A stretch of DNA of 64,000 nt from Candidatus Moranbacteria bacterium GW2011_GWC2_40_12 (GTDB lineage: Bacteria; Patescibacteria; Paceibacteria; Moranbacterales; UBA11712), in assembly GCA_000995965.1 (NCBI GenBank), contig LBYD01000001.1, positions 310,001 to 374,000 on the forward strand, given 5' to 3'. Within the stretch, counting starts at the first letter, position 1; each line of letters begins with the position of its first letter. Below are positions 16,457-24,297 of the stretch, piece after piece. A program made the translations under genes and the position numbers. The notes beneath the pieces were generated by a model. It was not told where the DNA came from and did not search any database. It was given only the letters and a program-made list of their open reading frames with translations.

Positions 16457-16466
16457 TTCTTATATT
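16372..16466. repeat. AAGAAAT-family inverted repeat at the DUF2207 start
   Basis: ATAAGAAATAAGAAAC on one side faces TTTCTCATTTCTTATAT on the other. It overlaps the first codons of the DUF2207 gene. Confidence 0.6.
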
Positions 16467-16468
16467 GA

Positions 16469-16834
16469 TTAGAATCTCGCGTTTTCATCAACTACCATTT
16501 TTTTCTTGAGCGAGCGGCCGCCGCGGCGGCGGAGGGTCGTGATTTTGTCCTTGTCCCTTTCAATTTGCGATTCCAGGCTTTCATAGACACTGTCTATTGA
16601 ACCCTCGACTGACACAGTTGTATCTTCCCCCCGATATTTTTGATAAGGCGTTTGAAGCATCACTTCCACACGGAATTTTCCTTTTTTGTCGAGATTTATT
16701 TCCACTTCGGCCGAAATTTCAGCGTCTTTGCGAAAAGACTCGAAGAATTTTCCAAGTTTCTCGACTTTTTCCCTGACATAACTTTCTGTCCTCCCGTCAA
16801 TTTTGACCTCCTTGAAAAGAAATCTGATATTCAT
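16469..16834 (-). CDS. hpf: Ribosome hibernation/stability factor (HPF/RaiA family)
   Basis: A 121-residue protein with the HPF fold: MNIRFLFKEVKIDGRTESYVREKVEKL starts with the first strand and helix, followed by AEVEINLDKKGKFRVEVML and the second helix VYESLESQIERDKDKITTLR. It is the short form without the long C-terminal dimerisation domain. HPF binds the 30S decoding centre and silences ribosomes in starvation. The basic tail is typical. It is separated from smc by a TACGAAT-family repeat. Confidence 0.9.
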   Translation of the reverse strand: MNIRFLFKEVKIDGRTESYVREKVEKLGKFFESFRKDAEISAEVEINLDKKGKFRVEVMLQTPYQKYRGEDTTVSVEGSIDSVYESLESQIERDKDKITTLRRRGGRSLKKKMVVDENARF

Positions 16835-16838
16835 GAAT

Positions 16839-16960
16839 TCTTTACTAATTACGAATTAAATACGAATATACGAATTTTAAATGAAGAATGCTTACACAAT
16901 GATAATACGCTCTACATTACACATTATTCGTACATTCGTAAAGATTCGTAATTCGTAAAG
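16839..16960. repeat. TACGAAT-family inverted repeat
   Basis: An arm with ACGAATTAAATACGAATATA faces ATTCGTAAAGATTCGTAATT, with a loop of about 50 bases. It fills the whole gap between smc and hpf. Confidence 0.75.
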
Positions 16961-16961
16961 A

Positions 16962-19298
16962 TCATTTTATTTCCCCTTTTTCATCCACCTGATCCAGTTT
17001 CACCGAAAGAACCTTGGAAACTCCGTCTGCACTCATAGTCACGCCATAAAGAACCGACGCCTGCCGCATAGTTTCCCGGTTATGCGTGATAAGGATGAAC
17101 TGCGTTTCACTCGAAAGCTCATTGAGAATCCGGCTGAACCTTTTGGAGTTGGCTTCGTCGAGCGCCGCTTCAACCTCGTCGAGGACCGTAAACGGAGGGG
17201 GGCTGTTGGAGATAATGGCAAAAAGCAAGGCGAGGGAGGTCAGCGCCCTTTCTCCTCCGGAAAGCATATTGAGCGTGGAAATTCTTTTCCCCGGGGGGCA
17301 GGCCTTGATTTCAATACCCAGCTCTTTTGGCTGATCTTCCTCGACTTCCGCCTCCTTTTCATCGGCCTCATCTTTGCCATTTTCATCTTCCGTCTTGTCC
17401 GCTTCAATATCCCCGATATTTCTTCTCGCTTCTATTTTTGTTTTCACGAGCTCCGCGCCGCCGCCGCCGAAGATAATTTTGAAATACTTCGAAAATTCAG
17501 AGTTTACTTTTTTGAAGGCTTCTTCAAAAGATTCCTTGATCCTGTCGTCCATTTCTTTGATAACTTCCTTGAGAGTCAGCATTGATTTTTCAAGATCTTC
17601 TGACTGGCTAGTGAGAAAATCATATCTTTTTTGTGTTTCTTCAAATTCTTCGATTATCATCGGGTCGATCGCGCCGATTTGTTCGGCCTGGATTTTGAGC
17701 CGGTTTATCTCCCTTTCAAGCGCGTCAGAATCGGAAAATATTTCAGATTCTTTCGGCTTTTCAATTAGATTGGGATCGCTTATATTCAGATCTTCCCGCA
17801 TTCGTTTGGCCATATCTTCTTCGCGCACTTCGATTTTTGCCATTTCTACTCGAATTTCGTTCAATTTCTCCCGGATGCGTGAAATTTCAAACTGCTTTTC
17901 GCGAAGTTCCGACTCCATTCGAAAATACGATTCGCGGGCCTCCCGGTCCGCCTTAATCATATTGTCGATCTCGCGGCGATTTTCTTCAATAGCCCGGCCC
18001 AGCTCCTCTATTTTTTGGTTCGCGGCTTTCTTTTTTTCTTCAAGTTCGCCAATTGTTTTCAAATTGATGACGTTTTCTTTTTTCGGCAAGTCTTTTCCCG
18101 CTTTTTTCTTTCCTTCATTGATTTCCTGATATAGCCGGCTTATTTCATTGCCGAGAACCCTAAATCCATTTCTTATTTCCTGAAGTTCTGCCATTTCCTT
18201 GACTTCCGCCAGCTTTTTTTCCAATTGTCCGTAGTTATCCTTGAATTTCTTGAATTCGTCCCTGAAATACGGCATATCGACTGGAATTTCCCGGATCATC
18301 TCGAAATTTTTGGCTTTCTCTTTTTCAATTTCTATTTTTGCGCCTAGCATCGCCGCCTCTTGCCTGATATTGTTTATATTTTCAAAAATTTCATTCCGTC
18401 TATTCTCAAGCCTCGCGCGTTTTTCGTCAAACGCCGTATCATTTTTCGCTTCTTTTTTTATTTTTATTTCCAAATCGTCAAGAAGGCGCTGAATTTTCAT
18501 CTCTTCGCGGCTCACTTCCTCCCTTTCGGACAATATTCTGAGTTTATTTCTTTGAAGCTCATGCCACAAGAATCCAAAGTAAAAATTTTGTTTTTCCTTG
18601 AGTTCCCGCGACACGCCTTCGCCTCTTTTGGCTTTTTCCGACTGGCGCTTTAGCACCCGAAGATGAGGGGCGATTTCTTTTATGAGGTCGGCAACTCTCG
18701 CAAGATTCTGGCGGGTCGATTCAAGTTTCCGGGCAGAACGATCTTTTTTGAGCTGGTATGGTTTCACTCCGGCTGCCTCTTCAAGAATAACTCTCCGCTC
18801 GACAGGCGAGGCGTTCAATACAGAATCGGCCATACCTTGATTGATAATGCAATAGCTTCTCTGCCCAATGCCGGCTTTTGCTAAAAGGTCGGCAATGTCA
18901 ATAAGACGCACTTTCGAGTTGTTGATGAAATATTCCCCTTCGCCGCTCCGGTATACTTTTCTCGAGATAATTACCTCTTCAAACTCAATCGGAATTTGCT
19001 TATCGGAATTGTCAAAAAAAAGAGAAACTTTGGCGCTTCCAAGCTGGGCTTTTTTTCCGCTGCCGGCAAAAATCACGTCTTCCGATTTCTTTCCGCGGAT
19101 ATTTTTGAGTGATTGTTCGCCCATCGCCCATTTTACGGCATCGGCCACATTTGACTTTCCGCTTCCATTTGGGCCAACAATGGCTGTAACTCCGCAAGCT
19201 TTTCCGTTTTCCGCAATATTGCACGACGGCAAAAAATCCAAGACTGTCTTGGTCGCAAATGATTTAAAACCAGTGAGTTCAATACGCTTTAGGTACAA
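16962..19298 (-). CDS. smc: SMC-like chromosome protein, short and apparently hinge-less
   Basis: A 778-residue SMC ATPase. The N-terminal head (1-200) has IVGPNGSGKSNVADAVKWAM (Walker A) and the Q-loop region; the C-terminal head (about 545-778) has LNMLSGGERALTSLALLFAI (signature) and FTVLDEVEAALDEANSKRF (Walker B, D-loop). Between them there is only coiled coil, about residues 205-540. Bacterial SMC proteins normally have about 1,150-1,200 residues with a globular hinge in the middle; I see no hinge segment here. An acidic insert (about 640-675) sits in the C-terminal head. It probably still dimerises through the heads or another contact. Downstream lies hpf, upstream rnc. Confidence 0.88.
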   Translation of the reverse strand: MYLKRIELTGFKSFATKTVLDFLPSCNIAENGKACGVTAIVGPNGSGKSNVADAVKWAMGEQSLKNIRGKKSEDVIFAGSGKKAQLGSAKVSLFFDNSDKQIPIEFEEVIISRKVYRSGEGEYFINNSKVRLIDIADLLAKAGIGQRSYCIINQGMADSVLNASPVERRVILEEAAGVKPYQLKKDRSARKLESTRQNLARVADLIKEIAPHLRVLKRQSEKAKRGEGVSRELKEKQNFYFGFLWHELQRNKLRILSEREEVSREEMKIQRLLDDLEIKIKKEAKNDTAFDEKRARLENRRNEIFENINNIRQEAAMLGAKIEIEKEKAKNFEMIREIPVDMPYFRDEFKKFKDNYGQLEKKLAEVKEMAELQEIRNGFRVLGNEISRLYQEINEGKKKAGKDLPKKENVINLKTIGELEEKKKAANQKIEELGRAIEENRREIDNMIKADREARESYFRMESELREKQFEISRIREKLNEIRVEMAKIEVREEDMAKRMREDLNISDPNLIEKPKESEIFSDSDALEREINRLKIQAEQIGAIDPMIIEEFEETQKRYDFLTSQSEDLEKSMLTLKEVIKEMDDRIKESFEEAFKKVNSEFSKYFKIIFGGGGAELVKTKIEARRNIGDIEADKTEDENGKDEADEKEAEVEEDQPKELGIEIKACPPGKRISTLNMLSGGERALTSLALLFAIISNSPPPFTVLDEVEAALDEANSKRFSRILNELSSETQFILITHNRETMRQASVLYGVTMSADGVSKVLSVKLDQVDEKGEIK

Positions 19299-19315
19299 AT
19301 TTTTGTTTTAGAGAA

Positions 19316-19419
19316 TTTAGAATTTGGAATTGCGAATGGGAATAGAGAATTGTGAATTTAGAATTCCAAATCCTATATTTATATTCTCAATTCTAAATTC
19401 ACAATTCTCAATTCTATTT
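19316..19419. repeat. GAATT-word inverted repeat between smc and rnc
   Basis: Arms built from GAATTTAGAATTTGGAATT and AATTCTCAATTCTA-type words face each other. The same family recurs at 35284, 36824, 45962 and 53305. Confidence 0.75.
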
Positions 19420-20112
19420 TTACCATCCTTTCGCCTCGAGACCGGCTCTCGCTGCTTCTCTTTGCGCCTGCTGCTTTGAATTTCCTTCGCCTCGGGCCAC
19501 TTCTTCGTCTTCAAGATAAACTCCAACAATGAATTTTTTGTCATGGTCCGGTCCGGATTCGGAAATCACTCGATAATTCGGGGTTATTCCAGCCCGGGCC
19601 TGGGATTCTTCTTGAAAATTGGATTTGGGATCAATATATAATTTCCTTTTTATGACTTCTTCGAGTCGGGACAGGATATTTTCTGATATGAATTTTTTGG
19701 CCGCGTCGTATCCTCGATCGAGATAAATCGCTCCGATGATCGCTTCAAACGCGTTGGCGAGAAGATATTCCCGCGCCCGGCCTGTATCTTTGGCTTCACC
19801 GCGGCTCATTTGCAAATATCCCTCGACGCCCAATTCGCGCGAAACCTTCGAGAGCATATCCTTGTTCACGAGCGCCGCCCGCCAGTTGGTAAGTTCGCCC
19901 TCGGGATTGGGAAAATTGAGATAGAGATAATCCGTCACCACCAATTCCAAAACTGCGTCGCCTAAAAATTCGAGCCGTTCATTGTGGTCAAGCTTATAGC
20001 TGCGGTGCTCGTTGATGTACGAGCGGTGAGTCACAGCGGTTCGCAAAAGATCGATATTTTTGAGTTTTATTTTTATTTTCTTCTCGAGTTCTTCGATATT
20101 TTTGACAGTCAT
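19420..20112 (-). CDS. rnc: Ribonuclease III
   Basis: A 230-residue enzyme. The RNase III domain has the signature NERLEFLGDAVLELVVTDYL and the late acidic site NAFEAIIGAIYLD; the double-stranded RNA-binding domain (about 160-228) has SNFQEESQARAGITPNYRV and GNSKQQAQREAARAGLE. The length is normal. It processes rRNA precursors and other duplex RNA, and is therefore of interest given the many long hairpins in this window. Order rnc-smc on one strand is common in bacteria. Confidence 0.97.
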   Translation of the reverse strand: MTVKNIEELEKKIKIKLKNIDLLRTAVTHRSYINEHRSYKLDHNERLEFLGDAVLELVVTDYLYLNFPNPEGELTNWRAALVNKDMLSKVSRELGVEGYLQMSRGEAKDTGRAREYLLANAFEAIIGAIYLDRGYDAAKKFISENILSRLEEVIKRKLYIDPKSNFQEESQARAGITPNYRVISESGPDHDKKFIVGVYLEDEEVARGEGNSKQQAQREAARAGLEAKGW

Positions 20113-20115
20113 AGC

Positions 20116-20208
20116 ATGACTGTAATTGGTAATTTGTAATCGGTAATTGGGGATTTTAAAAATATCCTAATTACGAATTACTAATTACGAATTACTAATT
20201 ACTTAAAA
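20116..20208. repeat. GTAATTAGTAATT-family inverted repeat
   Basis: GTAATTGGTAATTTGTAAT faces CTAATTACGAATTACTAATT across about ten bases, filling the nusB-rnc gap. It resembles the repeats at 51934 and 53837. Confidence 0.7.
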
Positions 20209-20211
20209 AAA

Positions 20212-20697
20212 TTATTTATTATTTTCAGATTTATCCCTTTCTTTTTCTTCCTTTTCCGCTTTATCCTCCTTCATCGGTTCTCCCATCTCACGATATATTG
20301 TCCCAAGGACACCGTTCACAAACCGGCCTGACGATTCCCCGCCGTAGGTTTTGGCAAGTTCAATCGCTTCATTGATGGCCACCTTTGGCGGAACTTCTTC
20401 GTAATTTCCAAAAACCAGCTCAAAGATCCCCAAACGCAGGACATTGCGGTCCACGACCGTCACTTGCTCGAGCGGCCATTCAGGCGCGCATTTTTCGATG
20501 AGTTTATCTATCTTTGGCTGATTTTTGAGAACGCCGTTCACCAGATAGTGCACGAAAGAAATATCTTCGGCTCCCGGACCGAATTCCTGTACATTGCGCG
20601 CCATGATTTCAGGAGCCGTTTCCTTTTTCTTTCCCTTGAAATCCCATTCGTAGAGGGACTGCATGGCGATGCTTCGGAGTAGGTGGCGATTAGCCAT
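20212..20697 (-). CDS. nusB: Transcription antitermination factor NusB
   Basis: A 161-residue helical protein with NusB signatures: MANRHLLRSIAMQSLYEWDF, VVDRNVLRLGIFEL, VAINEAIELAKTYGGESSGRFVNGVLGTI. NusB works with S10 (encoded at 62768) in antitermination of rRNA operons. The charged tail after about residue 140 is lineage-specific. It precedes rnc on the same strand. Confidence 0.96.
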   Translation of the reverse strand: MANRHLLRSIAMQSLYEWDFKGKKKETAPEIMARNVQEFGPGAEDISFVHYLVNGVLKNQPKIDKLIEKCAPEWPLEQVTVVDRNVLRLGIFELVFGNYEEVPPKVAINEAIELAKTYGGESSGRFVNGVLGTIYREMGEPMKEDKAEKEEKERDKSENNK

Positions 20698-20771
20698 AAA
20701 ATTAGAAATTTTTCAACTTGGAATATTCAATATTCAAAAAAATCTTCAACTTGTCAAATTTCAACGGCAAA

Positions 20772-21968
20772 TCATTTGAAAACCAGTCTGCAAAAATGCA
20801 ACTTACCGATCTTTATATCTTTGCCACTATGATTTTTTTTGTTCAATTCATAATTGAAATCCGTTATTCTATCACCGTCAATTTTCACCCCTCCCTGTTC
20901 AATTTTTCTCCTTGCATCGGACAAACTTTTTGCATAACCAAAATATACCATTAAATCAATCAGTTTGGTTTTTGGCCTAAAAATCTCGATAACGTCAATG
21001 GCGTTCGGAGATTTTCTTTCCTGAAATACCGTTATAAATTCTTTCTGCGCCTTCTGCGCAGCTCTTTCCCCGTGATATTTCTTTGCTATTTCAAAGGCCA
21101 GCTTCATTTTTGTGTCTCGAGGATTTGACTTCTCTGCCATTATCTTATCAATTTCATTTTTTTCCAAATCCGTTGCCAGCTCAAAATATTCCTTCATCGC
21201 CGAGTCCGGAATAGACATGGTTTTCCCGTACATTTGAACCGCTGATTCGGCAATTCCAATATAATTGTCGAGTGACTTGCTCATTTTTTCTTTCCCGTCC
21301 GTTCCGACCAGAATTTTCAATATGATCAGCGCTTGGGGATCCTGCCCGAATTTTTGCTGATAGTGCCGTCCGAAAAGTTCGTTGAATTTTTGATCGTTCC
21401 CGAGAAGAACCACATCCGCGCATAGTTCAGCGCTGTCATATCCCTGCATAATCGGATAAACCAGCTCATGGAGCCCGACATCTCGTCCTGATTTCATCCG
21501 CTTCTGAAACATGTCTCTTTCTAAAATCCTCGCCGCCGTAGTCATAGTCATCAGCATCAGAAATTCATAAAAACTCATTTTTGAAAACCACTCGGAATTA
21601 TATTTTATTTCGAGAAGGCTTTTTTCCGTTTTTAAGATTTTTGACGCCTGTTTTACATAAGTTTTTGCGTTATTTTTGATTTCCGCGTCGGTCATTACCG
21701 GACGGGTTTTGTCCTGTCCCGTCGGATCTCCGATTTTCGAGGTGGCATCCCCGATCAAAAACATGACTTTGTGCCCCAAATCCTGAAATTCGCGCATTTT
21801 GCGGAGCGCCACGGCATGCCCCAAATGCAAATCCGGCCTCGTGGGATCGGCTCCGAATTTCACTATCAATTTTTTTCCGGATGTGAGCTTTTTTTCGAGC
21901 TCTTTTCGGCCAATAATTTCCGCCACGCCGCCTTCCGAAAGAAGCTTCCTGATTTTTTCGCTGCTCAT
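20772..21968 (-). CDS. tyrS: Tyrosyl-tRNA synthetase
   Basis: A 398-residue class I synthetase. HIGH-like motif in DLHLGHAVALRKM, KMSKS in GTDGKEKMSKSLDNYIG, and a C-terminal S4-like RNA-binding domain (about 335-398: KSLSDARRKIEQGGVKIDG). The GDATSKIGDPTGQD segment and the length fit the TyrZ-type bacterial enzyme. It charges tRNA-Tyr in the cytoplasm. No T-box or other leader was seen in front of it. Confidence 0.96.
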   Translation of the reverse strand: MSSEKIRKLLSEGGVAEIIGRKELEKKLTSGKKLIVKFGADPTRPDLHLGHAVALRKMREFQDLGHKVMFLIGDATSKIGDPTGQDKTRPVMTDAEIKNNAKTYVKQASKILKTEKSLLEIKYNSEWFSKMSFYEFLMLMTMTTAARILERDMFQKRMKSGRDVGLHELVYPIMQGYDSAELCADVVLLGNDQKFNELFGRHYQQKFGQDPQALIILKILVGTDGKEKMSKSLDNYIGIAESAVQMYGKTMSIPDSAMKEYFELATDLEKNEIDKIMAEKSNPRDTKMKLAFEIAKKYHGERAAQKAQKEFITVFQERKSPNAIDVIEIFRPKTKLIDLMVYFGYAKSLSDARRKIEQGGVKIDGDRITDFNYELNKKNHSGKDIKIGKLHFCRLVFK

Positions 21969-22020
21969 AATTTTCCTTTTTCTCTTTTCAGATCATACCA
22001 CTTCCCGTCTTTTTTTTCAA

Positions 22021-22797
22021 TCATTGAGAAACTTGCGCCTTCCGGGGATCAACCCACAGGGTATCAAGGTCCACGATATAATAACTGCCCATATTGCTCT
22101 CAAGCGTGAGAGGATTTCCAACTGTGTATTTCACGCCGTTATGCGTGTTGAAATATTGCGCGTGCCAATGACCCGCAAGCGCCAGCTTTACTTTTCCGCC
22201 ATCACTGAACCATTTTTCCGCCTCCCGATATGCCTTATAGATCGAATCGTCGCGCCTGTCAAAGAATGGATAATGCATCAGGGCAAGGACGGGCTTGTCT
22301 GTTTCCTCCAAAAGATTCTCCAGCCATTTCTGCTCGGCATTTCTCATCCCGCCTTCTTTGACTGAAAGCCGTTGGGAATTGTCGAGGGCGACTATTCTCC
22401 AGCCATAGCGGTCAATGAAATAATAACTCTTTTTTTGTTTCATATATTTTTCCACCGCCCCCTCGCTATCATGGTTTCCCCTCGCCCAAACCATCTCCAT
22501 GCCCTTTTCCCTGATCATTGATCTTATTCTTTTCGCATATTTTGTTTGCCTGCTTTTATCCGTTAAATCACCGGAAATTATGACAGTTTGAATCCCTTCG
22601 TTTTTCATTTCCCTCAGAACTTGAGAGAGATATTTTTTATATTCCCTTGGATAAAAAATATTCACCGGGCTTTTCTTTTTTTTCTTGGCTGATCCGGCAT
22701 GAATGTCGGTTATCCAGCCAATTTTCTCGGCGTGTGAAAAAAGAGGAGAAAGAAGTGCCAACAAAACAAAAATTATTGTGAGTTTCTTGAATTTCAT
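22021..22797 (-). CDS. Exported calcineurin-like metallophosphoesterase
   Basis: A 258-residue protein with a signal peptide (residues 1-23, ending SHA). The metal-site motifs are DIHAG (30-34), SGDLTDKS, RGNHDSEG, MHYPFF and AGHWHAQYF, all in the right order, so the two-metal centre looks intact. The substrate is unknown. Its ATG overlaps the stop of the HD-domain gene as ATGA, so it is the last gene of an overlapping operon that starts with the methyltransferase at 24291. Confidence 0.88.
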   Translation of the reverse strand: MKFKKLTIIFVLLALLSPLFSHAEKIGWITDIHAGSAKKKKKSPVNIFYPREYKKYLSQVLREMKNEGIQTVIISGDLTDKSRQTKYAKRIRSMIREKGMEMVWARGNHDSEGAVEKYMKQKKSYYFIDRYGWRIVALDNSQRLSVKEGGMRNAEQKWLENLLEETDKPVLALMHYPFFDRRDDSIYKAYREAEKWFSDGGKVKLALAGHWHAQYFNTHNGVKYTVGNPLTLESNMGSYYIVDLDTLWVDPRKAQVSQ

Positions 22798-23432
22798 TTT
22801 TTTATATTATCATATTCCTTCTTCCAAAGAAATCTCCCTTTCTGGAATTCTTTTTTCAGCCTTCCTTTCACGGCTTTCAGAAATTTTTTTAATTCCGAAA
22901 AATCGGCGACTGCCTCGTCCGGATATGTCGCGATCAGCTCGGGAAAATCGTATTTTTCATGTCCCGCTTCAATGAGATGAATTGTCGTTTCGATTTTGTC
23001 GAGCGCTTTCACGAACTTTGCTTCCCTCGTGCGGCTGTTCTCATAATCTTGCCACAAATCAAATATTTCTTTTCCAAGTTTTTGAGGAAGCGTTTTTCGA
23101 ATTTTCAGCATAGCTTTCCGCTCCCGCGCGTTTTTTTCTTTTTTTGACATTTTGCCAAAAAAAATCAGCCGATAGTCAATTTCGCCCGTGAGCCCTTCGG
23201 CAATATCGTGGACCAGCGCGATCTTCATCGCCCGCTCAATGTTTATTTTCAGTTTCAATTCCCCGGCAACCGTGAAAACCAAGAGCGCCAATCTCCAGGA
23301 ATGATCCGCCGAAGAATCCCCTTTGATTTTTTTCGCCGCCGAAAACCGGATTGCCTGCTTGAGTTTTCCGGCAATTTCGAAGAAATCAAGAAGTTTTTCT
23401 CTATTCTTCTGATTATTTTGCATTATAATCAC
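22794..23432 (-). CDS. HD-domain phosphohydrolase (YfbR-like)
   Basis: A 212-residue HD protein: ADHSWRLALLVFTV (first His), IALVHDIAEGLTGEID (HD pair) and KALDKIETTIHL (late Asp) give a complete metal site. It resembles the HD_3/YfbR group of 5'-nucleotidases. The GTG at 23432 overlaps the stop of the previous gene as GTGA; an ATG at 23423 is the alternative. It overlaps the phosphoesterase gene at its end. Confidence 0.85.
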   Translation of the reverse strand: MIIMQNNQKNREKLLDFFEIAGKLKQAIRFSAAKKIKGDSSADHSWRLALLVFTVAGELKLKINIERAMKIALVHDIAEGLTGEIDYRLIFFGKMSKKEKNARERKAMLKIRKTLPQKLGKEIFDLWQDYENSRTREAKFVKALDKIETTIHLIEAGHEKYDFPELIATYPDEAVADFSELKKFLKAVKGRLKKEFQKGRFLWKKEYDNIKK

Positions 23433-23683
23433 AGTCCCAATTTTTCTTTCGCCATTTTCATCTGCTCATCCGTCAATTGCCCTGATTTTTTCATCTGCTC
23501 CATTGCGGCGATGATTTTATCTTTGTTTTTGGCGATATTTTCCGGCGCGAGAGCCTTTTGCATCAGCTTTTCGCGCTCTTTCGGATCCATTTTTTCAAGC
23601 TTTTTCATCGCCAGCCGCTGAAGTATGCCCATTTTCGGGGCGTCATTATTCTCATCGCTGAATTTTTTCTTTTTCCAAAACAT
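23429..23683 (-). CDS. 84-residue charged helical protein, unknown
   Basis: The ATG at 23683 shares one base with the stop of the methyltransferase gene (TAATG), and its own stop overlaps the HD gene, so it is firmly inside an operon. The protein is helical and Lys/Met-rich (KMGILQRLAMKKLEKMDPKE, AENIAKNKDKIIAAMEQMKK split by a Pro), with a C-terminal GQLTDEQMKMAKEKLGL. No membrane segment. No family recognised; similar short proteins occur in CPR genomes by my recollection. Confidence 0.7.
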   Translation of the reverse strand: MFWKKKKFSDENNDAPKMGILQRLAMKKLEKMDPKEREKLMQKALAPENIAKNKDKIIAAMEQMKKSGQLTDEQMKMAKEKLGL

Positions 23684-24291
23684 TATTTTTTTCCTATTAC
23701 TTGTATCCAATTTGTATTCCCCAGATCAGTGACAGCCTCATGCACAATCTTCAGCCCGATTTCTTTCATATAGCCGATAATTTCGTCTTTTGAAAAATAG
23801 CTGAAAAATCTTTCATATTCGTATCCATAGTCATTTTCTAATACTACTTCTTCTTCCTGACCGTTTTTTCTTTTTTCTTTGACCGCGATATATAAATATC
23901 CGCCTTTTTTCAGTTTTTTGGCTACCTTTTCCAAAACAGGAATAATCTTTTTTTTGGGTATATGAAGCAGTACCGCTTGCATAAAAATACCGTCGAAAGT
24001 TTCTTTCAAATTTTCAATATCATCCAAGTCCAAAACCATGAACCGGCCGGCGGGAACTTCTTTTTTGGCGATTTTTATCATCTCTTTGGAAAAATCAATC
24101 CCGACAACCTCTAATCCTTTTCCAATCAAATATTTTGATTTTGTTCCAGCTCCGCAACCAACGTCGAGAACCAGATCATTTTCCGCAAGAAGCGAAACAA
24201 ATTTGTCAGTCCCGACAACCCACCACTCGTCTTTTTGATGGTCCTTGTGCCAGTCTTTCGCAATTTTATTATAGGTATCTTTCAAATCCAT
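23683..24291 (-). CDS. Class I SAM-dependent methyltransferase
   Basis: A 202-residue Rossmann methyltransferase. Motif I is LVLDVGCGAGTKSKYLI, followed by VVGIDFSKEMI and the acidic MVLDLDDIENL; FDGIFMQAVLLHIPKKK is motif IV. The substrate is unknown; the small-molecule methylase group (UbiE/BioC-like) is the nearest by eye. It is the first gene of the overlapping set 24291-22021 and starts six bases after the secA stop. Confidence 0.88.
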   Translation of the reverse strand: MDLKDTYNKIAKDWHKDHQKDEWWVVGTDKFVSLLAENDLVLDVGCGAGTKSKYLIGKGLEVVGIDFSKEMIKIAKKEVPAGRFMVLDLDDIENLKETFDGIFMQAVLLHIPKKKIIPVLEKVAKKLKKGGYLYIAVKEKRKNGQEEEVVLENDYGYEYERFFSYFSKDEIIGYMKEIGLKIVHEAVTDLGNTNWIQVIGKK

Positions 24292-24297
24292 AAATTC

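Noticed and set aside
17374..18129. 251-codon open frame on the plus strand inside smc
   Set aside because: Ser/Phe/Ile-rich sequence typical of the reverse of a coiled coil; the minus strand is certainly smc.
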